A stretch of 64,000 bases of DNA from Rickettsiales bacterium (GTDB lineage Bacteria; Pseudomonadota; Alphaproteobacteria; Rickettsiales; UBA998), in contig JANQNR010000012.1 of the NCBI GenBank assembly GCA_028279475.1, positions 1-64,000 on the forward strand, read 5' to 3'. Made by a program: the position numbers and the translations under genes. The notes beneath the pieces are model-generated. The model searched no databases. It was not told the origin of the DNA and saw only the letters and a list, made by a program, of their open reading frames with translations. Shown piece after piece: positions 62,913 to 64,000 of the stretch (its first letter is position 1; every line of letters begins with the position of its first letter).

Positions 62913-62928
62913 AATGATTCTCAATTTC
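62910..62928. promoter_or_regulatory. Fur-box-like operator
   Basis: GATAATGATTCTCAATTTC matches 15 of 19 positions of the classic Fur consensus GATAATGATAATCATTATC. It overlaps the -10 region of the gene at 62945. Confidence 0.65.
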
Positions 62929-62944
62929 ATATACGGAGCCCCCC

Positions 62945-63361
62945 ATGACATCTTTCCCTCTTGCGCTGGCGCTTGCCGCGGCCATTGCCCTTCCCTCCTT
63001 GCCTTACGCCTCAGAAATTGAGGCCGAAGAACGCATTGAACATTACACGTTTGAAGAGCCGGACACGCTGGGCGCAGCGCAACAACTTTATCATGAGCAT
63101 ATGGGGATGATTCGCTATATCCTACGCAGCCAGGAACTCAACCATAGCCAATTAGAAGCCATTCATGAGCAAAGCTATGCGCTGGAAGCCGCGGTGGAAA
63201 CCTTTGAAAAGCTCAAGAGCTATGATAGAGAGAAATTGGAAAAGCTGGAACATCTGGTGCATGAGGTGCATGAAGCCTCGGAAGACCATGAAGAGACCAA
63301 ACTGCGCCGCTATTTCTCAAGGTTACAGGGTGCCGGCACGTTTCTTGTTCGGGAAAAATAG
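62945..63361 (+). CDS. Small secreted helical protein under a Fur-like box
   Basis: A 138-residue protein. The signal peptide LALALAAAIALPSLPYA is cut before SEIEAEER. The mature part is almost entirely alpha-helical, Glu- and His-rich (EHMGMIRYILRSQELNHSQL, HLVHEVHEASEDHEE), similar in style to DUF6746 proteins. Upstream lies a good Fur-box match and GGAG at a proper distance, so it is likely induced under iron limitation. A periplasmic iron-related role is inferred; no known metal motif is proven. Confidence 0.75.
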   Translation: MTSFPLALALAAAIALPSLPYASEIEAEERIEHYTFEEPDTLGAAQQLYHEHMGMIRYILRSQELNHSQLEAIHEQSYALEAAVETFEKLKSYDREKLEKLEHLVHEVHEASEDHEETKLRRYFSRLQGAGTFLVREK

Positions 63362-63461
63362 TCATTCCATGCCTTATTGTCATGCAGATTTAAGATTGCC
63401 ACAGAATTGTCACAGTTCTCCTTTTGAGATTCTGCCGCAAATAGCGTAAAATCAGAGGGAT

Positions 63462-64000
63462 ATGAACAGCTCCACCCAGATTCCCCTTACCGCCCGACAG
63501 AAGGAGCGGCAAAAGAGCGATAAGGAAAAACTTAGCGACTGGAGCAACCTGATTTCGCATACCATTGCCTGTTTTATCACTGACCCACCTTCGCTAATAG
63601 CCAACAATTGGGCAAAACAACATATTAGCTTTGAAAAAAATGGGAAAGGCTTTTCCGCATCCGTAGATTTCTCATCCAAAACAAACCTGGAAAATGAACC
63701 ATCGAATGTATGGGAAGCATTCATGCATCATTTGGAGCCCAATAACTTACTAAAATGGGGATTGGGTGAAGGTATTGGCGATATGACCGCCATTCCTCTG
63801 ACGATTGCCGTACAAAGAACAGCCCCGGAAGTGATGCATGGTTTAGAAAAGACGTTAGAAATCGTCGTTGGCCCTTATTATAAAGAGGCCGCCAATAAAG
63901 CAGCCGATCAATGGGCGCACAGACATAATGTGATGATTGGGTCGCAGGAGCATTATGAACATGCTCAGGATTACTACCGTCAAAACATGAGACAACTGTC
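63462..64000 (+). CDS. Hypothetical protein, truncated by the window end
   Basis: The frame opens at ATG 63462 behind AGAGGGAT and stays open to the last base, giving 179 visible residues. It begins MNSSTQIPLTARQKERQKSD and contains IPLTIAVQRTAPEVMHGLEK. It is polar and helical; a mildly hydrophobic stretch occurs near residue 105-115. No family is recognised and the C-terminus is unseen. Style resembles the lineage-specific protein at 18375. Confidence 0.65.
   Translation, partial: MNSSTQIPLTARQKERQKSDKEKLSDWSNLISHTIACFITDPPSLIANNWAKQHISFEKNGKGFSASVDFSSKTNLENEPSNVWEAFMHHLEPNNLLKWGLGEGIGDMTAIPLTIAVQRTAPEVMHGLEKTLEIVVGPYYKEAANKAADQWAHRHNVMIGSQEHYEHAQDYYRQNMRQL

Overview
The window (about 50% G+C) looks like chromosome of a deep-branching alphaproteobacterium. 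Pointers are an F0-only ATP synthase operon with a b' subunit (atpI-B-E-F'-F, no F1 genes), an alphaproteobacterial-type sigma-32, IalB, PAS_5, DUF3429 and TIGR01459-type HAD families, a gene-transfer-agent tail protein, and many short palindromic repeats of the kind known from Rickettsiales-like genomes. It is largely housekeeping sequence broken up by repeat elements and lineage-specific genes. I cannot place it to genus from sequence alone.

Layout. 1-4.6 kb: repeat, Band-7/NfeD membrane pair, F0 operon. 5.0-8.7 kb (minus): nitronate monooxygenase/FabK-like protein, RodZ-like protein, ispG and tatD as an overlapping run. 8.8-10.3 kb: a 37-codon gene with its own promoter and terminator, DUF3429 and IalB. 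10.3-12.4 kb: rpsB-tsf. 12.5-20.5 kb: tRNA-Leu(GAG), an AT-rich AlbA_2/HATPase regulator, an orphan GTA tail-tip protein and a large unknown protein. 20.5-24.5 kb (minus): pseudopilin, cystathionine beta-lyase, PAS_5 protein, metK. 25.4-28.8 kb: a giant flagellin carrying RTX repeats and two LamG-like domains. 28.9-35.7 kb: EI24-like protein, aminotransferase, tonB-exbD-exbD, rpoH, a candidate structured RNA, rluD, prepilin peptidase. 35.9-39.1 kb: serB, two glycine-zipper proteins, argJ. 39.2-42.4 kb: divergent PEP carboxylase. 42.5-50.7 kb: leuS (with two in-frame palindromic inserts), lptE, TRIC channel, TRAP permeases (split by an insertion), HAD phosphatase, ruvC. 50.7-57.2 kb (minus): beta-helix protein, metallo-beta-lactamase-fold hydrolase, two tandem peptidoglycan-binding-domain proteins, hldD. 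57.3-64 kb: trpS, surface-antigen-like protein, HExxH protein, Y-family polymerase, ilvH, a Fur-box-controlled small secreted protein, and an unknown gene running off the end.

Three repeat systems stand out. Family A is a double hairpin (3 copies) with conserved ends and a conserved GGT bulge but different, compensated stems. Family B (2 copies) has a conserved core between variable but compensated stems. Family C consists of short 'GTCATTCCGG...' and 'CCTCTCCC...' palindromes that enter coding sequence: they make up two LeuRS inserts, the RluD C-terminus and stop, the probable LptE start, and the ruvC ribosome-binding site.

The most interesting single loci are the double-hairpin family, the RTX/LamG flagellin, the promoter-to-terminator RNA beside rpoH, the 37-codon gene, the divergent PEP carboxylase and the HExxH protein.
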